A DNA stretch of 64,000 bases from Hyperoplus lanceolatus (taxonomy: Eukaryota > Chordata > Actinopteri > Uranoscopiformes > Ammodytidae), in contig CM049404.1 of assembly GCA_026929865.2 (NCBI GenBank), forward strand, positions 3,846,001 to 3,910,000, in the 5' to 3' direction. Below are positions 35,334-47,640 of the stretch, piece after piece. The position numbers and the translations under genes were made by a program. How positions within the stretch are numbered: position 1 is the stretch's first letter; each line of letters opens with the position of its first letter. The notes beneath the pieces are model-generated. The model was given only the letters and a program-made list of their open reading frames with translations, had not been told where the DNA came from and searched no databases.

Positions 35334-36170
35334 GTAAGATTTCCAACCCCCGTACCCTCACACACACATACACGCACGCACGCACGCACGCACACACGCA
35401 CACACCTACCTGGCTTTGTATTCATACGTATGTCCACGCTGAGGAAAGTACAAAAGCGCTATGCAAAATGATGTAGATGTAATCGTAGATGCTATTCAAA
35501 CAGGTGCAACACGAAAAAACACACAAAACATTGGTAAAGCCTGTATACATCTCCAAGGAGACGCTGACACTCCACTCCATTGAGTTCAAAGACACGATCA
35601 CCTTTTTCAACAGTGCGCTCCCCTGCCTGGTACCCATAGAGATGCATGCACACAAATAAACCTCCGCACTGAACTCCATGCTCTACACACACTGTATCTT
35701 AAGAGCTTTATACCAGGGCTGCTGAAATCTGCCGGAGCTAACTCCTTTTAATTTTGATAATCAAAAGAAAAATTATTCTTTGACTGGGCTTTTCAAATCT
35801 TTCTACAAAAGGCTACTTTGATTTTTTCTAAAGGTATTTCCAGTAGCCTTCCATATAACCTTGCGTTTTACCCTCTGGGAAAATATTTTTAATTTGCCTT
35901 GTTTAGCTCCACTTCTAATAATAATTATTTTTTTCACATTTAGCTGCTTTATTTGCCCATCAATTTTCATTTTGAAGTGATATTTGTGGCCTTTTGGTCA
36001 TAGCAATAGCATTTGATTGAAGATCCAGGCGAAGTAGTTCTTATATTACATCATTTAGGAGCATGTAATCCCAGTTGTAGGTGTTTGCTGCTGAGAAATC
36101 AGCAGACAAAGTCATGTTGCCTGTGAAAGCCACCTTGGCTTTGCTAAATTAGATCCTGAATGATTGATGA
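35334..36170. other. nphp4 intron start with (CACG)n/(CA)n
   Basis: A CACACG-type repeat at 35358-35405. Otherwise nothing recognised. Confidence 0.5.
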
Positions 36171-36174
36171 TTGA

Positions 36175-36176
<2 letters not shown>

Positions 36177-36241
<65 letters not shown>
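36177..36241. repeat. (AT)n microsatellite
   Basis: About 31 AT units directly before the Tc1-like end fragment. Confidence 0.95.
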
Positions 36242-36244
<3 letters not shown>

Positions 36245-36245
36245 A

Positions 36246-36295
36246 AAATGGGAGCAAAAACAAAAGTTTTGCGTTTATATTTTTGTTGAGTGTAT
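36246..36295. repeat. Isolated end of a Tc1-like element
   Basis: ATGGGAGCAAAAACAAAAG and TTTTTGTTGAGTGTA form the terminal inverted repeat of a widespread Tc1-like family (as I recall it: CACTCAACAAAAATATAAACG read from the end). Only one end is present, between (AT)n and TATATA. Confidence 0.6.
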
Positions 36296-36296
36296 A

Positions 36297-36551
36297 TATA
36301 GCCTCCATATGAAAACAAACAAACCTTATCATCTCCTATCTCTGTGTTTCCTTTTCCCTCTGTCAATTTGTCGATCCCCTCGTCTGTGTCTGAAAAGCAA
36401 GAGGCAAGATCAAGGCGCGATGTTATGATGAAATAAATAAGTAAAAGTATGTCCCAATTGTGGCATGCTGCATCCATACTAGATTATTTTTATCGTCAGG
36501 TGTAGTATGTAGAATAGAAAAAAGAAAGAGTATGCGATTCGGAATGCAGGG
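36297..36551. mobile_element. MITE with CCCTGCATTCC ends, partial, inverted copy
   Basis: The reverse complement of the left part of the copy at 29786. Shared blocks include GATCAAGGCGC and AAATAAGTAAAAGTATGTCCC. It ends GATTCGGAATGCAGGG at 36551. The other half is missing. Confidence 0.75.
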
Positions 36552-37899
36552 AAAATTTGGTTGCAAAGTGCATATAACTAATGTTTTTGGTCGTTACCAA
36601 AAGTCAATTTATCTATTATTTGATAGGCTGGGGTAGGAATGGATACATTGTTCACTATGGAGTACACAATTTGAAAGTCGACAAAAAAGTGTGTGAGCTT
36701 CTATCACGGTCATTTTATGTCACAGTAACGTTATAACTGTATATCACGATTTCTGCAAAATTCAATTATTGACTACAAATAGTTGGCTTCTGTACCTTCA
36801 TCGCATTTGATTATTTTCGTCTTTTATTAAAAAAAACGTAAGACTTGAATATTCCTGCAAGATTTTCTCATATTTCATATTTATATAAAACTGTCCAAAT
36901 AAAAGTAGTGTGCAAAGGTCTGGTGATCATTTAACTAACTAGCTTCAACACAAATAACAATAGTTTAAATGTTTTAAAGTTAACAGGTAAAGAAATTATA
37001 CAAATCTCAAAATAGACTTGAGTTATCTTTAGTTTTTGGAAGTGGTGTATAGGCCATGCAATCTATTTTCATTCAGCCCTTGACTGCATTTGTAGAAATG
37101 TAGTCGTAATCACAGTTACTGTGATTTAATTGTAGTATTAGAGTAGTCACAGATCATGTGGAACATTCAAGGTGTGTGAAACAAATAATTTTTTTTCATT
37201 TGCCTGTCTATATTATGTAATGTTCATTCTCATTTATCATCCGTCCCGGTCAGCCCACCTGCTTGTACGCCTCAACGCTTTGCTCACATTCTAACTAGAC
37301 AGTAGTAGCTTTAATAGCTTTCTCCCATATTCAATACTCAAAATCCATATAGCTTAAGCTCTGAATCACATTGAGGGAATAATCCAGGAAGAGTGTGATC
37401 AGGCTTAACTGGAAAAAAAAACAGTACAATTACAGGCACACTATGGCTATAAAAAGGTACAATTCATTTAGGTCTTTGAAAGACGGACTTAATTGTGCTG
37501 TGCAAAGTGAAACTGTCAGAACAACGTATCTATTTCTGTATGCGTCTATGACTACACTGGTAGACAAGGTTCAGAAAATCCCTAGAGCATTTTTGGTTCA
37601 ATATTAAGCAATGGCTTTCTTTATACTGTGAAATATTACATAGGCATATCAATTAGAAAATATGGTTGTTATTCCAGTTTAGTGGTATTAACTATTAACT
37701 TGAAAATGTATGTATTGATGATATGTTTACAGATATATCAGTATGTATAACTTTTTACAACAGATGCCATCACACTGTCATACCCGTTTCTCTACACATC
37801 CATGTTTGTAAAAGCTTTAAAAATGAGACTCAATCAACATTAAATAATGGCCTTACTTTGTTGCAGCACTCCCAAAAAGACGGCCAAATGATGTATAAA
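36552..37899. other. nphp4 intron, nothing recognised
   Basis: AT-rich, with no supported exon or element. Confidence 0.5.
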
Positions 37900-37904
37900 T
37901 GATG

Positions 37905-37976
<72 letters not shown>

Positions 37977-38215
37977 TATTCAATTTATATAGCACTTTTC
38001 TCGCACTCAAAGCACTTTACATAGGAGCACAACAGTAAACAAACACAATGAAAATGTAAAGTTGATGGGGCTTGGGTTGGTGGGTGATCTAGGGGTAGGC
38101 AGAGGAGAAGAGATGGGTCTTGAGGTGCGATTGGAAGATGGTGAGGGACTCAGAGTCGTGGATATGTTGGGGGAGGGTGTTCCAGAGCCTGGGAGCTGCT
38201 CTAAATACTACACTT
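37900..38215. repeat. (TAA)n and retroposon tail
   Basis: (TAA)n at about 37903-37976, followed by a tail module ATTTATATAGCACTTTTCTCG, AAAGCACTTTACATAGG and GATGGGTCTTGAGGTGCG. The layout parallels the passenger inside F1. Confidence 0.75.
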
Positions 38216-38786
38216 CCTATGGTTAGTGCGGATGGGGTTCACACCAGAGATGATTCGTTCCAGAGTTCACTTGCAATCGACCACCTCTTTCAAGCAGAGC
38301 AGAGTCCGGTTGTGTAGTGCCACCAGAGCCTCTGACTGTGTTCAAACCAAGCCAAATGAACCACACCAAGGGCTTAAACACTCCAGGGTTCGTTTAAAAC
38401 AACACTAAACAAAGCTGGTATGAACACGCCCTTTGAATAGGCATTTCAACTCCCTCTGGACGTTTTTCCGAAAGGATTTGCCAATTATAATTTTTTAATG
38501 CCGTTGTCAAACTGGATTTGTGAGTATATCATGTTATTTTATAAAGCAAAACACATTAATGTTCGCAGTCATATGCTGCCCCTTTTTAAAAATCTTATTA
38601 ATCCAAATGTCGGTGGTGTATCCACAGCAACAAAAGGAGTAGTCTGTTAGCCAGGAACAGCTTGTGTCATTGGATTTTTCCTGAATTCAAGTGAGAGTCT
38701 CTTGATTATGGTCGCTTGTTTCGTACTATGCTGCTGACACTGTACTATTCTTTTTTTAGAAATGTAACCAGCACCATTAACATTAA

Positions 38787-39184
38787 ATGTGCAGTGTGTA
38801 ATATGACATCATCAAGTAAGTTCTAGAATGCAACGCTCCCTGGGTAACCCCACCCCCTTCTAATAATAACAGAAGCTACAGTGGCCTTCAAGGACAAGAA
38901 CAATTTTAAATTTTAAACAATGCACCTGATGACATTCCAACTATGACACTTCCAAAATGGCGGTGACAAGGTCTTGGTCCAAAGTATGGAGAAATATGGA
39001 CATATATGAGACCCTTTCTAAGGAAAAAAATAATAATTCTAAAAACTTTGGGTTTGAGGGTTATTATAATTCTAAAAAAAAAAATCAGCTATTATGCACT
39101 AAATTAAACATACTTATGGATATTATAATTATTTTCTACGAAGTATGCTAGGAAATAATACCCAAAATTCTACACACTGCAGGT
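38787..39184. mobile_element. TTAA MITE (GCAGTGTGTA ends)
   Basis: TTAA at 38783-38786 and 39185-39188. Ends ATGTGCAGTGTGTA and TACACACTGCAGGT are inverted with two mismatches. Length 398 bp. Confidence 0.75.
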
Positions 39185-39188
39185 TTAA

Positions 39189-40080
39189 AGTTGTGGATGA
39201 GTATGTTTGACTTTTTTGCAGGCCAGTTTTCAGTTTTGAGTAAGTGACTTTCTCTGTCATTCTATTTTCATACATTGTGTCATTAAATCAGCTTGTCAGG
39301 GAATTTATTGTCTAAACCTCTATTTGTCCTTGTCGAATAACCTGAACACACACCTGCCTCTTATAAAAAGCTGTAACTCATGTGTCATTCCACAGACTAT
39401 GGCTCGGTGGGAGCAAAGTTCAGCATCAAGCCATTACTTTTGAGTCCACTCTATGCGTCGGCAGCCTCTCAGGTTATTATAGAGCCGTTTGATCAGAGGA
39501 GGGAACATGCACGAGAGATGTTGCAGCATGACTTTGGGTTTGAGGGTTATTACAAGCGTGTTTGATGGAAAGCCCAATAGTGCCACGGCCATGCATGTCC
39601 TCTGATAGGCCCAACTGAGCCACGCACATTTATCAAAGTGAAAAACATTGCTGGAAAATTATACCATTAGCATTCCGTAGCTAATTATTTGAGCTAATAA
39701 CCCTCTAGCTGGACGTCTGTTCATGCTACTGAAGAGGGGATTGATGTTTCTCACTGTTCATTCTAGAATGTTGAATTGATCCATTTTTACAGTAGTTGTT
39801 TTTTTGTTTTTCTAGAGAGTTGATATTGCGATTGAGAGACGTGAACACAGATATCAGGAAATTATAAATTGATTAATCCAGAACTGAACTGCAAATTAAA
39901 TGTATGACTACTTCACGTGGTTGGCTTCTAACTCGTCACTTAGAAATGGAGGTCTTAATTCTGTCCAGTTCATTTATTACCCAAGTTAAAATAAGAACTT
40001 GACTGTCACTTTTTGTTCAATTTAAAGTTAAGAAAAGTTATGCTCCGACTCATACCAGGGAATAAAATGGATTTCAACTG
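39189..40080. other. nphp4 intron, no exon accepted
   Basis: An open stretch at 39395-39565 after TTCCACAG was considered and rejected as an exon. A 22 bp block at 39531-39552 repeats one inside the MITE at 39045-39066. Confidence 0.45.
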
Positions 40081-40081
40081 T

Positions 40082-40135
<54 letters not shown>

Positions 40136-40140
40136 GTCTA

Positions 40141-40205
<65 letters not shown>

Positions 40206-40240
40206 AAAGCAATAATCGTTTGTCTGTCTGTCTGTCTGCG
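40081..40240. repeat. Compound (TATC)n/(TCTG)n microsatellite
   Basis: (CTAT)n to about 40140, then (CTGT)n to about 40203, a short break, and more TCTG to about 40238. Confidence 0.95.
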
Positions 40241-41655
40241 TGTCTGTGGCTCGCATATCTCTCGGACTGTTTGTCAGATCGGCCTGAGCTTCCGGATATG
40301 GCTTGCACACGGCACGAAGGTGTGCATCCTTGATTGATTGTTAGGTTTTTTGGACCAAATATGTAGAAGTTATCATATTAATATCATGCTGGCGGAGAAT
40401 ACCATGCTGGCGGCGAATACATGCGCGCACTGAAGGCCACAGTAACAACGGGCATGAAGTAGTCTCCGGCTAAACCCCGCCTCCCTCCGATTTGATTGGC
40501 CGCTGCGACCAAAGCATGAATTTACGAACGGGACACACACAGCAGACCGACACAGCCTGGTGTTACTTCCTCATTCAATGCACCCAACTTTCCAAACAAA
40601 ATGTTCTTAAACCTTTCCACAGACATCACCAACTCCTCAAACCTATCCGCTTTAGTGTAAAGATCGCATGTTATGCTATTTTCACTGTTAAAGAGTTAAT
40701 GTATAGTTAAACACTTCCGTGACAGTGACGCTAATTTCAGTTAGCATGTCAATAGCGGTTTCCATTTAAACTAGCACGGTCTCGGATAACTCTGCTACCG
40801 GTGAATGTAAACATGATCGCTTACACAGAATGTTTTAAATTTGTTACAAACTAACACCTAAACGTGCTAAAGACTATGTAAGATGCAAAAATGCCCTTCA
40901 TTTTGTTTGCAAAGATAAATGCTGCTGCCTTCAAGCTGCAATTACCAATACAAAAAAAATCACCTGCTTTGCCCATAAAGAATAGAGGATTATATTGCAC
41001 AACAAATATTAAAGAAAGAACATAAGTCACATTGACGAGCGATGTGACAGCCATTTCAATGACTGTGTGACACTGCCTATGTGTAGGCTACATCTGTTTG
41101 TGTTTCCCACTTTGATAAACGGCTTACATTTAAGCATGCATAAGCTACTGCTTCCTACGGGCACTGCACTAGTAGTATGAAATTTAGCAAAATAGAAAGT
41201 GTCATTGAATGAAAAGCTAATTTCAAACCCTTGCCAAATTTGTATGTTCAGTTGGACTGGCTGAGCATTTACTAGAAGCTATGCTAGCCATCAATTTGAA
41301 TTCATTCATTCAAATGCTAACAATCTCAATTTCTCCTACATCAGTATGGAATTTCATAGTTTAATTAGAAAACTTCAACTTTTAAATTATATTCCTCTTA
41401 TTTCTCTCGTCCATATATCCCGTGAGCAAAGTCAACAATAAATTGTTTCAAAGCCTGTCAATGGTGTTATTCAAGACAGTTGCAATCTGTCTCTTCATTA
41501 CTAGAAACATGGGCTCTGTAGTTTATACTGACTCAGTTCCACATACACAGTCTTGTGGCCTTAAATACTTAGTAGTGCACTTATTTTTTTAATTTACGGC
41601 AGCAAGTAGTTCCCCAAACATGTCCAATTTACACGTGTTCATTTAACATATGCTA
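40241..41655. other. nphp4 intron, nothing recognised
   Basis: No supported feature. Confidence 0.45.
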
Positions 41656-41656
41656 A

Positions 41657-42115
41657 AATCAAATCAGTTTTATTTGTATAGCCCAAAATCACAAACACAT
41701 TTGTCTCAGTGGGCTTTACATTTCATACAATATGATATATGATACAATATGACACCCTGCCCTTACACCCTTAGCTCGGCTGAGAAAAAACTCCCAGTAA
41801 AAACCCTTTACCGGGAATAAAAAAAATTGAAGAAATATCAGGGAGAGTCAACAGAGTAAGGGATCCCTCTCCCAGGACGGACATGCTGCAATAGATGTCA
41901 TAAGTAGAGAAAATCACGAAGGAATTTGATCATTGACCAGGTGATTACATTACTAAGTAAAGTGCAAATAGTGTGGATGCAGGAAGACTTCAGATGCTGC
42001 CAGAGGATCCACACCGTCTCGTCTCCACCAGGGAAAACTAAGGTTTCCATCGCCGGGATTACATCCCACGTCTCCAGGTGGCATCCTTAACCACTGCAAC
42101 ATCTTTCACGTTGAT
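41657..42115. repeat. Dispersed fish repeat (CAGTTTTATTTGTATAGCCC type)
   Basis: Begins AAATCAGTTTTATTTGTATAGC and includes CTCAGTGGGCTTTACA, AAAAACTCCCAGTAAAAACCC, AGGGAGAGTCAACAGAG and GGGATCCCTCTCCCAGGACGG. This ordered set is a common teleost repeat, probably the reversed 3' region of a retroposon. Boundaries approximate. Confidence 0.65.
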
Positions 42116-42911
42116 GCTAAAAACTAAGTGCCCATCTGATTTTTTTCAACACTTTTAAAGAAGACATTTGTTCTTTTTTCTCTCAAAAGAAATTACACAA
42201 AGTATGTCTGACCCACTTTCAAGATTTGCATCTTCTCTGCTTCACTAATAGGTTTGGGGCCACAGGCAGAGTATGAGAATGGAAAAGTACTTGAGAGATG
42301 GACTAACACATTGTTGGTTTTTCGACTTTTTCGTGGATTTTGCTCAGAAGCCATATGGAATTAAATGGCCAGTTTAACACTGTGGTCTGTTTTTTTTAAG
42401 CAAAGGGACTTGTGCTGTATGTACAAGCCTGAGTTGGAAGTTAGGAAGAAATTGAGTGGCGAGCAGGTCACTACAGTTTTGAAAGTTTGCTACTTGCAAA
42501 TGAATCTAGTGTGCGATAGAGCCTTGCATATATTCTTGGCCCCTTATATGATACTGGCAGGGTCTGATTCACCTCTTTAGATATTTTCCCCCTTTGATAG
42601 CTTGATATATTGCATTGGGACAGCTTAGCACTCTCTCTATTTGTGATGTATTGTCATCACGTCAAGGTGTGTCATAGAATCATTTGTTTGTTTAAACAAA
42701 ACCAGATACAAATCAGTGAAATAGAAACACTAAAGAAACATGTAGAAAGTTACATCCAGGATTAAATATATAATTCCAAGCAACATTATGTAAGAAATAG
42801 TTCATCTTTAATTGGCAAGGCAGTTTAGGGAGTGATTGATAAACGGAAGTCACTCTTTCTGCCTCTGACGTCTTCAGGTTTTCACTTTGAAATAAGAATA
42901 GCATAGCAGAT
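42116..42911. other. nphp4 intron, nothing recognised
   Basis: No supported feature. Confidence 0.45.
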
Positions 42912-42915
42912 TTAA

Positions 42916-43365
42916 AAGTTCAGTAAGCGGAATGGTCACTTTAGCTATCTTCCTGTCAGTGACTGCAGTTAGCAGTCCCCTCCCTCAACCCCACGTCACC
43001 ACATTAATGCACTGCGGTCTTCAAGCAGCGAGTTATCTAGCATCATCTCAGATCCATAAGTGTGATAAAACATGATAAAAACCATCAAAACAGACATTGG
43101 GAAGGATTTTTACCTGCTCCGCCATTGTAGGTGCGCACACAGTCACCCATCTGTCGGTCTGCAAGTGCACCGGCAGTTTGTAGCGTTCTCTCTTCTGATT
43201 GGTTATCAGTAGTGGGATCCCCGAAAAGTTTATTTACCGATTACATGCAGAGCGAGTGACTGAGAGATCAGCTTTATGAAACGTGCACACTGTATAAGTG
43301 ATCACTGTATGAATAAAGAGCAATTTAACACTTATATTAACATAAATAAATCGCTTACTTCCCCT
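42916..43365. mobile_element. TTAA MITE (AGGTTCAGTAAGCG family), copy D
   Basis: TTAA at 42912-42915 and 43366-43369. Length 450 bp. Starts AAGTTCAGTAAGCGG and ends CGCTTACTTCCCCT. A LINE follows within about 100 bp. Confidence 0.85.
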
Positions 43366-43464
43366 TTAATGAGGTCCACATGTCACTGACTCACTCACCG
43401 ATTTGCATTCGTTATTTACAAGTAATTTACAAGCCGGACAAGTTGCTTCCTGCAGGTTTACACA

Positions 43465-44526
43465 GGTACTTCTATCTTATCCCATGCAGTTTGGCTTCAG
43501 GGCCCACCACTCTGCGGAAACAGCTAACTGTTTTTTCTTAGAGGAGGTCCGAGCAATGGTCGACAAGGGAGGTGTTGTTGGGGCTGTGTTTTTAGACCTT
43601 CGTAAAGCTTTCGACACAGTCAACCATCAGGTCCTTATAGCCAAACTGTCTGCTTTTAACTTCTCACCTTTAACACTCAAATGGATTGAGTCATATTTAA
43701 CTGGTAGAAGTCAACATGTTTTTCTGAACAATCAACGTTCACCAGCTCTTAATTTATGCACTGGGGTACCACAAGGATCGATACTTGGCCCGCTTTTGTT
43801 CAGTCTGTATATTAATGATCTGCCATTGGTTTGCCCTGATATCAAAATACAAATGTATGCAGATGACACTGTAGTATATGTGCATGCCAAAACAAAAGAT
43901 CTGTCTGCTACTAAACTCACCACAGCTATGGACCAGATCACTAATTGGCTAAACCATTCCTGCCTCCAACTTAATGTTAATAAAACCGTAGGAATGTTTT
44001 TTACCAAAAGACAATGTAACATCGTGTCGAACATAACAATATCAGGTCAAAACATAAGTATTGTGCCACAATTTAAGTATCTGGGCATTATCATTGATTC
44101 TACTCTTTCTTTTAAAGCACACATTAAGAAGGTGTACAACAGGGTCAAGTTTAGCCTAGCCAATTTTAAATATATTAGAAATTCCCTAACTTTTAATGTT
44201 GCCAAACTTTACATGGATGCCATGATTATGTCACATCTTACATACTGTATGACAAGCTGGGGACAAACTAACAGTTTGTCATTGAAGCCATTAGCGACTC
44301 TTTACAAGAGAACACTCAAAGTGTTGGACCAGAAGCCTAACAGCTCACATCATTGTACTATATTAAATAACCGTAAACTGGTTTTCAAAATTCTGCATAA
44401 CACCGCTCCTCCTCCTTTAAAATCATTCATAATCCAACGTAACAGCAGCAATCAGATCACCAGAAGCACCACACGGGGTGACCTTCTAATCCCATTTAGA
44501 AAAAGCACATTTGGTCAACAATCATT
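43465..44526 (+). pseudogene. LINE reverse transcriptase, open up to the insertion
   Basis: Reverse transcriptase that would prime on nicked target DNA. From FGFRAHHSAETAN on, the reading is open with no stop to the insertion point. Motifs in order: AVFLDLRKAFDTVNH (motif A), GVPQGSILGPLLFSLYINDL (motif B), YADDT at 43856-43870 (motif C), LQLNVNKT (D) and FKYLGIIIDSTL (E), then a thumb region. These are typical of the CR1/L2/Rex1 cluster; the exact clade is uncertain. The coding continues after the insertion at 48117. The lack of decay suggests the LINE was fairly young when it was interrupted. The endonuclease domain is absent. Confidence 0.85.
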
Positions 44527-45009
44527 GGCCGCGTTTCCCAGATTCGTTAAGAGCCTCTTTGGGCTAAGTAGTTCTTTGGAGCACTCTTAAGAACGCTGTG
44601 AAAGAAGAATGCGTTTCCCAGATTCGAAAGTAGCTCTTTCACTAAGACGGAACTGTAAGATGGAGCTGACCCACTCTTACAACCTTCTTAGCGACCAAAT
44701 CATCAGTGATCATGCCGCGTCAGGGAAATTTATTTCCTCCACTTTTCAAGTAAAATAAAACAATGCTCAATGCGTACTTGCGCACTGGCGCAAGAAACAG
44801 ACTAAAAGTGGAGAAAAAATGTTTTTAATGAATTACACGTTTACGTTTTCCACACGAGAGTTTATAGTACTACTACACATAAAAACCATCAACAACCCTG
44901 TGGCATTTCACAGATATCAAGGAAACAGATTTAATTGAACTCAGCTGAACCTCATCCAGAGCGGCTCCACCTGCTAAAAAGGCTTTGCCAAAGTCCGCGC
45001 GTGTGAGAA

Positions 45010-45330
45010 ACCATGGCTGTAATACAACACATTCTCGCTGCGAACCAACAGCCTCGCCGTGCGCGAAGCCAGACGGTTTACATAAATGCATACGTGCTTC
45101 GGCACTTCTCCCCACTTGACGTGCTATCAGACCAGGCCGTCCAGGCAAAGTACTGCGGCTGATCACTCTGGTGTCTCCACACATCCAGAGCAACCTGCTG
45201 CAATTTCCCCTTCAGCCCGGAGATGCAGCCCCTGGCTGCGCAGCGTTTTTAGGAACATATCAACCTCTTCTGAGGTCCAACAACCCCAGCCCCTACCTCT
45301 TCACCACCAGTCACCAAGCACTGATCACTA
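45010..45330 (+). pseudogene. Harbinger transposase N-terminal remnant
   Basis: One frame reads MAVIQHILAANQQ and on to FSPLDVLSDQAVQAKY, then shifts to RLITLVSPHIQSNL and LFTTSHQ. PIF/Harbinger transposases have, near the N-terminus, a pattern of PLD-L-D-x-(E/A)-x-x-x-(R/K)(Y/F)-R-L followed by a helix and then the DDE core. The order fits. The catalytic DDE region is not visible, so it was lost before or with the hAT insertion. Inference by eye, supported by the 3 bp target and the partner gene. Confidence 0.55.
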
Positions 45331-45620
45331 AACCATAAACCCACAACCACCACATCACCCATATCAACTGTCAGGCCTGAAGGCTGAAATAAATAAACAG
45401 AACCAGCAGATGTAGGCTACATATAACGTCCTGCACACTATGATTATTGCTGCAGTGTCCGGGTGCTTTACCTGAAAGTCTGGCACTGGAATGTTAAGGA
45501 AGTATTGTTGCATACAGTATGTGGGAGTATAGTGTCCACGTTTCTGAGGTGACCTTGTAACAAGTGGGAAATTAGCGGCAAAACATGCTGTGTTGAAAGG
45601 GCGCACAATACGCACACGCC

Positions 45621-47205
45621 CAGGGCCGGCCCTCACCAATTTGGCGCCCTAGGCAAGATTTTAGCTGGCGCCCCCCATTGCATTGCAGTCAGGTCTACCA
45701 TTGTTCATACACTCACACAGAACTGGATAGGTTTGTCTTTGACATTTAATTTTATTTTAGATAGAAAATAACCCACAAAATAAAAAAACATATTACAAAA
45801 CAAGTGACATAACATTAAAAAATTAATACAATATTACGATTTGCACAAAAAAATGCAGACGTTAACATTTAAAATTATAATCCATTACAAGTATAGTTTC
45901 AATAAATTATAACTTTGTATTGAATATAATTCCACACAAAAGCTATATTACAAAATTAAATGACAGAGACCTCTGGTCTGTACTGCTATTTAACTTGATT
46001 CCAACAGAGAGCTGTCTACATTTAGATGTTAAGACCTCATCTTCATATCTCAACAAGCTCACCTCACATTGCTACAGCCTGACTACTCTTGCCGTTGGGT
46101 CTATTGGTAAAGCCTTTATTCCTCATGCTGCATCACTGGGCTGTGCTAAGGTGGAGAAGATGTCTGCAGGACAGGTGGCTCAAAGTATTTCAAATGAAAA
46201 CCTGAAAAGAAAAGAGAAGTATACATGTTGTTACATTATTTATATTAATACATGATGAAAAGCTTTAAAATGGAAATTAGATAAGATTAAACTCTTGTCA
46301 TTAAAATGAAATGCAGTTTAGCATCCAACCAGAGTGAAGAGAAGCAGTAACTAATGGAAAGCTATAGGCCTAGGTAAGGTACAATTAAACGGAAAAGTTT
46401 GCTCCTGCTTTTTATTAAATCAGAATCAGCCTTCTGATGATATCTCATGGCTTTATGTATAGCACTTTGATTTACCTTGTGTTGAAAAGTGCCTCACAAA
46501 TAAACTTGACTTGCCTCAAGTAGGCCTATGCAATATTAACAGTTAGTTATTATACTGTGCACTTTTAACACTGATGTAAACTAACACAATAAACCCAAGG
46601 TTGACAACCATTAATTATAGTGGAAAAGGAATAGCTTTCTAATAACCATTACAAGCAGTGCAAACTTTGGCAAATCTTTCTAAATGTCTCTGATGAATTT
46701 AAGCTGGGAGTAACGTTACCCATCTTCCAAAAGTAAGCTAGCAAGTTAACACACTGCTCCTACAACGGCTAAAACAATGCAGCACACTATTCATTCATCA
46801 CATTAACGTCACTGTAGGCCTACCTCTGTCTTTGTCACATTTTTCCTCCTCTTCTTTTCCTTTTCAGTCTTCCCTTGGCACGAGAGAGCTTTTGTCATTT
46901 TGACATGGTGTGCTCTCTTTCCTTCCTGTTCCGACCAGTGAAGTTACCGTTCAGGTACCTGGCTGATCAAGAGTCTATCGGAGGGGGGGCGCTTCAATTT
47001 TTTTTTATAGTTTGTCTATCCTCAGTAGTTGTCATATGTTAAGCTTAACTCATGTTTTAAAATTGTAGTATTAACAGTATTAGTAAAAAAAATTAAAATA
47101 AAGTTTTGGTAGCCCATTTATTTTTTATTTTTTGTAGAGGCGCCCCCTGCGGATGGATGCGCCCCTAGCATTTGCCTATACTGCCTATGCCCAGGGCCGG
47201 GCCTG
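45621..47205. mobile_element. hAT-type transposon nested in the Harbinger element
   Basis: Starts CAGGGCCGGCCCTC and ends GGGCCGGGCCTG, with the exact 8 bp duplication CACACGCC (45613-45620 and 47206-47213). Subterminal GGCGCCC and GCGCCCC motifs are near both ends. Length 1,585 bp. An open stretch at 45920-46255 has no recognised product. Confidence 0.92.
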
Positions 47206-47449
47206 CACACGCCATTAACCTACGCTTAGATAAATTACAAATTGCCTGGGACTTTTTGTTGCTAGGTTTGTTACCCTCATTTCAATGCAAAATGATCCAC
47301 ACTATACATGGTTGAAAAGGAAACCAACGTAGTTTATTGAAACCATATGGGGGAGGGGTTACTCAGCGCTGTCTTTACTGGGCGTCTGCATCACCTGCAA
47401 CGAAGGGAGATTGATTAGTGAAACCTTCGCACTCTTCCTTTTTGTTTGG

Positions 47450-47640
47450 TTCTAGAACTCCTGCCACTTCTTCCTCACAGCGCGCCTGTCACGCAGGCCA
47501 CATGGGCTGGAGGGGGACATATTTTCGGCTATGGCCTGCCTAACACGGTTCTTCACGTGATGTTCTTTTTCCCCCCTGTTCCCCCGAATAAAACTCCCCG
47601 GCGCTGTCAGACCTCGTCCACTAAGACGGCCATCTCCTCC
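47450..47640 (-). pseudogene. Myb/SANT-like protein of Harbinger, remnant (minus strand)
   Basis: On the minus strand one frame reads SFTAEEMAVLVDEV and, after a stop, QRRGVLFGG. Another frame continues KNRVRQAIAENMSP and RAVRKKWQEF. The order (FT-x-E-E-x-x-x-LVDEV, a VRQAI helix, then R-x-VRKKWQ-(D/E)-x) matches the Myb/SANT-like accessory protein of PIF/Harbinger. It faces the transposase remnant, as usual for this superfamily. Confidence 0.65.

Noticed and set aside
39395..39565. Open stretch after TTCCACAG (DYGSVGAKFSIKPLLL...) as an extra nphp4 exon
   Set aside because: No similarity to nephrocystin-4, no good donor, and the exons at 35190 and 49093 already join in phase with human-like order.
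40085..40240. CRISPR-like array
   Set aside because: Four-base microsatellite in a vertebrate genome, with no spacers.
45920..46255. 111-residue open frame as a host gene
   Set aside because: Lies wholly inside a hAT element, no recognised domain, no splice context.
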